Part shown: piece after piece, positions 5,910 through 7,884 of the stretch
Position numbering within the stretch: the first letter of the stretch is position 1
How the letters are laid out: each line of letters starts with the position of its first letter
Origin: Oscillospiraceae bacterium
GTDB taxonomy: Bacteria; Bacillota; Clostridia; Oscillospirales; UBA929
Length of the DNA stretch: 7,884 nt
Assembly (NCBI GenBank): GCA_031289065.1
Contig: JAITQI010000134.1
Coordinates: 1-7,884 of the forward strand
Direction: 5' to 3'
Made by a program: the position numbers and the translations under genes
Notes under the pieces: model-generated
Databases searched by the model: none
What the model was told of the DNA's origin: nothing
What the model saw: only the letters and a program-made list of their open reading frames with translations

Positions 5910-6116
5910 TCACTTTTCCACTTTGATGACCGCGTCCGGGCACATGGTCGCGCAGAAGGCGCAAGCGATGCAGACCGACGGGTCGGTAATTTTGGCGGGG
6001 TGGAACCCCCGGGCGTTGAAGGTGTCCTCGGACAGGACGATGATCTTCCTGGGGCAGACCGATACGCACAGGGAGCAACCCTTGCAGCGGTCGGCGTCGA
6101 AGGTGACCTGGGGCAT
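5910..6116 (-). CDS. 2x[4Fe-4S] ferredoxin, delta subunit of the 2-oxoacid oxidoreductase
   Basis: The 68-residue protein has two complete cluster motifs, C11-x2-C14-x2-C17-x3-C21-P and C49-x2-C52-x2-C55-x3-C59-P, each expected to bind one [4Fe-4S] cluster together with the other motif's last cysteine. The long insert between them (residues 22-48, LSEDTFNARGFHPAKITD) is characteristic of the delta/KorD-type subunit. It passes electrons from the thiamine centre to free ferredoxin. The start ATG 6116 has an AGGAGG ribosome site at 6128-6123. The alpha gene starts nine bases after its stop. The 125-base gap upstream, after the ATPase gene, holds a heptamer tract and no convincing terminator or promoter. 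Confidence 0.93.
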   Translation of the reverse strand: MPQVTFDADRCKGCSLCVSVCPRKIIVLSEDTFNARGFHPAKITDPSVCIACAFCATMCPDAVIKVEK

Positions 6117-6153
6117 GGAAATCCTCCTTCAGATGTTGGATGGTACAAGCTGG

Positions 6154-6174
6154 AAATTGGCCGTTGGCAGTTGG
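6154..6174. repeat. Heptamer-period tract, copy 3, between ATPase and ferredoxin genes
   Basis: On the + strand three units lie in tandem: AAATTGG, CCGTTGG, CAGTTGG, with further TTGGA-like sequence just outside (6135-6140 and 6171-6178). It lies in the 125-base gap inside the leftward operon, 38 bases upstream of the ferredoxin start. This is the only non-coding interruption inside the operon. Confidence 0.45.
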
Positions 6175-6241
6175 ATATGTCTTGTCTTATGGGCTGTCCG
6201 TCGGCGTCGCTGTGGGTTCCGCTTCGGGGAAGACGCCGGGC

Positions 6242-6922
6242 TTACAGCCGCCATTCCGCTTTTTGCAGGATGTCCAAGGGGAAGAGGTCGTCGATTTGGC
6301 CGGTCAGCGCGGGGCACAAGTCCCGGCGCACGGAGGTCATGATGATCGGCAGACCGCTGAGGCGAGAGAGTTCCGCTATGACGGGCAGGCTGGACAGCAC
6401 GGTGTCCGGCGCGGTGTCCGGGCCGAGGTTGGTGTTGTTGATGAGGCCGGTGAAGGGGACGTGCCCGGCGGCCTCGACCTCCCGGAGGATGGCCAGGGCG
6501 TCTTCCGGCGTGGCCGACAGGGGGCGGCGTTGGTTGAAGACGAACCACATCTGCGCGTCGGCCCCCAGGGCGGCGATTTTGGCGGCGTACCGGCCCAGGG
6601 CCAGCGCGCCCCGGTCGTCGCCGCCCACGTCGGCCACGGCGGCAAGGCCTGGGTCGTCGAAGATTTGCCCGGTTTCCGAGGTCATAGCCGGGGCGTCCAG
6701 GTTGGAGCCGGCGAAGGGCGAGGCGATCAGCCGTATCCCGGCGCTTTGCAGGCGGGCGGCGGCGTCTTTGGTGCGGTAGTAGGGGTTGACGATGTCCAGA
6801 TCGGCCACGGCCACCCGGTCATGGGTTTCCCGCAGGGTCAGGGCCAGTTGGACGGCCAGGTTGGTTTTGCCGCTGCCGTAGTGCCCGGCGAGGATGATGA
6901 GACGCCGGGGGAAGGGAACCAT
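6242..6922 (-). CDS. MinD/ParA-like P-loop ATPase linked to the oxidoreductase operon
   Basis: The 226-residue protein is a SIMIBI-type P-loop NTPase. The Walker A motif GHYGSGKT is at 13-20, followed by a conserved VAVADLDIVNPYYRTKDAAA segment (38-57) and DVGGDDRGALALGRYA (98-113), which mark an uncharacterised ATP-binding family near clostridial keto acid oxidoreductase genes. I chose ATG 6922, with GGGTGA at 6935-6930, over an upstream ATG at 6976 that would start about eight bases from the predicted transcription start. No membrane segment is present. The single cysteine (C203) lacks a CxxC pair, so a classic Mrp/NBP35 iron-sulfur scaffold is unlikely. A chaperone or maturation role for the oxidoreductase is a guess from gene order. 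The ATPase assignment is firm; the role is unknown. Confidence 0.85.
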   Translation of the reverse strand: MVPFPRRLIILAGHYGSGKTNLAVQLALTLRETHDRVAVADLDIVNPYYRTKDAAARLQSAGIRLIASPFAGSNLDAPAMTSETGQIFDDPGLAAVADVGGDDRGALALGRYAAKIAALGADAQMWFVFNQRRPLSATPEDALAILREVEAAGHVPFTGLINNTNLGPDTAPDTVLSSLPVIAELSRLSGLPIIMTSVRRDLCPALTGQIDDLFPLDILQKAEWRL

Positions 6923-6952
6923 ATGGGCTTCACCCGCTTTTTGTCGGTCATA

Positions 6953-6966
6953 TCCCCACGCGGGGA
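6953..6966 (-). other. Small hairpin in the ATPase gene leader
   Basis: CCCC and GGGG (6954-6957, 6962-6965) pair around a four-base loop, with one more T-A pair outside. It lies in the roughly 60-base leader between the promoter and the ATG at 6922. It is short and may have no function. Confidence 0.25.
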
Positions 6967-6990
6967 AGGGTGCCATTTGGATATGTATGT

Positions 6991-7019
6991 ATTATAACAG
7001 GGAAATCGGATGGGGGCAA
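6991..7019 (-). promoter_or_regulatory. Extended -10 promoter of the ATPase/oxidoreductase operon
   Basis: On the - strand TTGCCC (7019-7014) is followed after 17 bases by a perfect TATAAT (6996-6991), itself preceded by TG at the extended -10 position (TGTTATAAT). Transcription would begin near 6984, leaving a leader of about 60 bases. This is the best promoter match in the window and fits constitutive, vegetative expression. Confidence 0.72.
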
Positions 7020-7044
7020 TGGTTTTTTCTTGGGAGGGGGCTTC

Positions 7045-7080
7045 GCAATGAAGAATTAAAAATGAAAAATTAAGAATTTT
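7045..7080. repeat. AT-rich heptamer-period tract, copy 4
   Basis: From 7047 the + strand reads AATGAAG, AATTAAA, AATGAAA, AATTAAG, then AATT and T-run: a seven-base period alternating as 14-mers. GCAATGAAGAATT at 7045-7057 is identical to 299-311. It lies 26 bases upstream of the -35 of the operon promoter, so it could also act as an AT-rich upstream element for RNA polymerase. Confidence 0.5.
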
Positions 7081-7094
7081 TTGGATTGTCGGCT

Positions 7095-7137
7095 GGATAA
7101 AACAAGGCCCCATGTCCCGGTTGCGGGGACATGGGGC
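7095..7137 (-). terminator. Rho-independent terminator of the lipoprotein gene
   Basis: GCCCCATGTCCC (7107-7118) and GGGACATGGGGC (7126-7137) form a perfect 12-bp stem with a seven-base loop. On the - strand the stem is followed by CTTGTTTTATCC, a T-rich tail. It begins about 37 bases after the stop codon of the gene at 7174. On the + strand there is no gene upstream to terminate. Confidence 0.8.
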
Positions 7138-7173
7138 TTTGGGGGTTGTTTTTTGTGCGGTCGCGGCGGCGGG

Positions 7174-7806
7174 TTATGGGGCGGTGAGGGTGAACAGGGG
7201 GGTTGTGATGTAATATTGGAGGGAGTTGTCCGGGCCGTGGGTGGTTACTTGATTGTTCAGCACGAGGCGATATGTGCCCGGCGGGAGGGGCGCACCGTTC
7301 CGCTGGAATTCTTCTCCGACAATCTCTTTTAGGGTCAGCGAGAAGGAAAAGGATTCCCCTTGGGAAAGGGCTACCTCGGAGCCGACCAAGTATATCGACG
7401 TGAAAAAACTTCCGTCGGCGTAACTTTCCCACGCTTTTGGGTCGGCGTCATCTTCGTCCGAGATTTTTCGCGAGAGGGAGATGTGATTGCGCATGAAAAA
7501 AACGGATTCAAAGCCCGTATTGGTGACGACGACGGTGAGATTGTCAAAATCGGTGGGGTATTCGGACAGCGTTGTTTCAAAGGTGAGCCCATCCAGGGCG
7601 GTTTTCGGCCAAAGAGAGACCGGCGGCCAATAGGAGGGCGGCGGTTCTGTCGGTTCTGTGAGGAGGACGGGGGGCGGCGTGGACGGCGTTGTGACGGGGG
7701 CGGGATCGTCTCCGCTGGCTGGGGCGAGGACGGAGGAACGGCACCCGCTGAGGAGGCCCATCAGGACAAGCGCGGAAAGGGACAGCATACGAATCGGACG
7801 GGCCAT
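7174..7806 (-). CDS. Lipoprotein with Ig-like domain
   Basis: The 210-residue protein starts at ATG 7806 behind AGGAGGTG (7818-7811). Residues 1-22 are a lipoprotein signal ending in LSGC (C22). A Pro/Thr/Glu-rich linker (about 27-68, with TTPSTPPPVLLTEPTEPPPS) would hold the domain away from the membrane. Residues about 70-208 form a beta-rich Ig-like domain (LTFETTLSEYPTDFDNLTVV through VTNTGFESVFF, then LPPGTYRLVLN) of the kind seen in Firmicutes Big_14-type surface proteins; the match is by pattern, not by search. It is transcribed alone, with its own terminator and more than 170 bases before the next gene. The upstream 78 bases show no clear promoter before the window edge. Function is unknown; a cell-surface binding or sensing role is possible. 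Confidence 0.8.
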   Translation of the reverse strand: MARPIRMLSLSALVLMGLLSGCRSSVLAPASGDDPAPVTTPSTPPPVLLTEPTEPPPSYWPPVSLWPKTALDGLTFETTLSEYPTDFDNLTVVVTNTGFESVFFMRNHISLSRKISDEDDADPKAWESYADGSFFTSIYLVGSEVALSQGESFSFSLTLKEIVGEEFQRNGAPLPPGTYRLVLNNQVTTHGPDNSLQYYITTPLFTLTAP

Positions 7807-7884
7807 TATGCACCTCCTATTGGGTGTTCATCCAAGTGATAAGAGAAGGGCAACGCATAGACGAGAACCGCGTATGGAGAATTT

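Noticed and set aside
5802..6997. Long + strand open frames opposite the ferredoxin and ATPase genes
   Set aside because: They lie antisense to genes with clear motifs and show no recognisable protein features.
7807..7884. Promoter for the lipoprotein gene in the right-edge 78 bases
   Set aside because: TTGCCC and TTATCA-like boxes occur but not with acceptable spacing; the promoter may lie outside the window.

Overview
The window looks like a GC-rich Firmicutes chromosome segment, most likely a gut-type anaerobic Clostridia (Oscillospiraceae-like). The reasons are strong AGGAGG-type ribosome sites, lipoproteins with Gram-positive style lipoboxes, an ECF sigma factor next to a DUF4367-like membrane protein, and an anaerobic 2-oxoacid:ferredoxin oxidoreductase of the VorB type. 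This is inference from protein style and composition. No rRNA, tRNA, CRISPR array, transposase or phage gene is visible.

Left part, + strand. The window opens inside an unrecognised gene whose last ~220 bases appear frameshifted, followed by a good intrinsic terminator (237-273). Next comes an envelope-signalling cluster: an ECF sigma factor (438-989), an overlapping DUF4367-like putative anti-sigma gene interrupted by an in-frame amber codon at codon 19 (frame 976-1578), and, after a 161-base gap with an AT-rich promoter candidate and a nested hairpin leader, a YfbK-type von Willebrand factor A lipoprotein (1740-3296). A 21-bp perfect hairpin follows the last gene.

Middle part, - strand, read right to left. 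An extended -10 promoter (6991-7019) precedes a MinD/ParA-like P-loop ATPase (6922-6242), a 2x[4Fe-4S] ferredoxin delta subunit (6116-5910), and the alpha (5900-4836), beta (4836-4075) and gamma (4078-3548) subunits of a 2-oxoacid:ferredoxin oxidoreductase. The four enzyme genes are packed with 9, -1 and -4 base junctions and clear ribosome sites, so they form one translationally coupled unit. The enzyme should convert a 2-oxoacid (branched-chain or 2-oxoglutarate) to its acyl-CoA and pass electrons to ferredoxin. A 25-bp perfect hairpin with a T-run on the - strand closes the operon, back to back with the terminator of the vWA gene.

Right part, - strand. A short lipoprotein with a Pro/Thr-rich linker and an Ig-like domain (7806-7174) is followed by its own terminator.

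All spaces between genes are under 300 bases. Four of them carry short AT-rich tracts with a seven-base period, a dispersed repeat type that does not appear inside the well-conserved genes. The most notable oddities are the amber codon in the putative anti-sigma gene, the upstream frameshift, the nested leader structure before the vWA gene, the heptamer tracts, and the uncharacterised ATPase tied to the oxidoreductase operon. I see nothing that compels the claim of a wholly new system.
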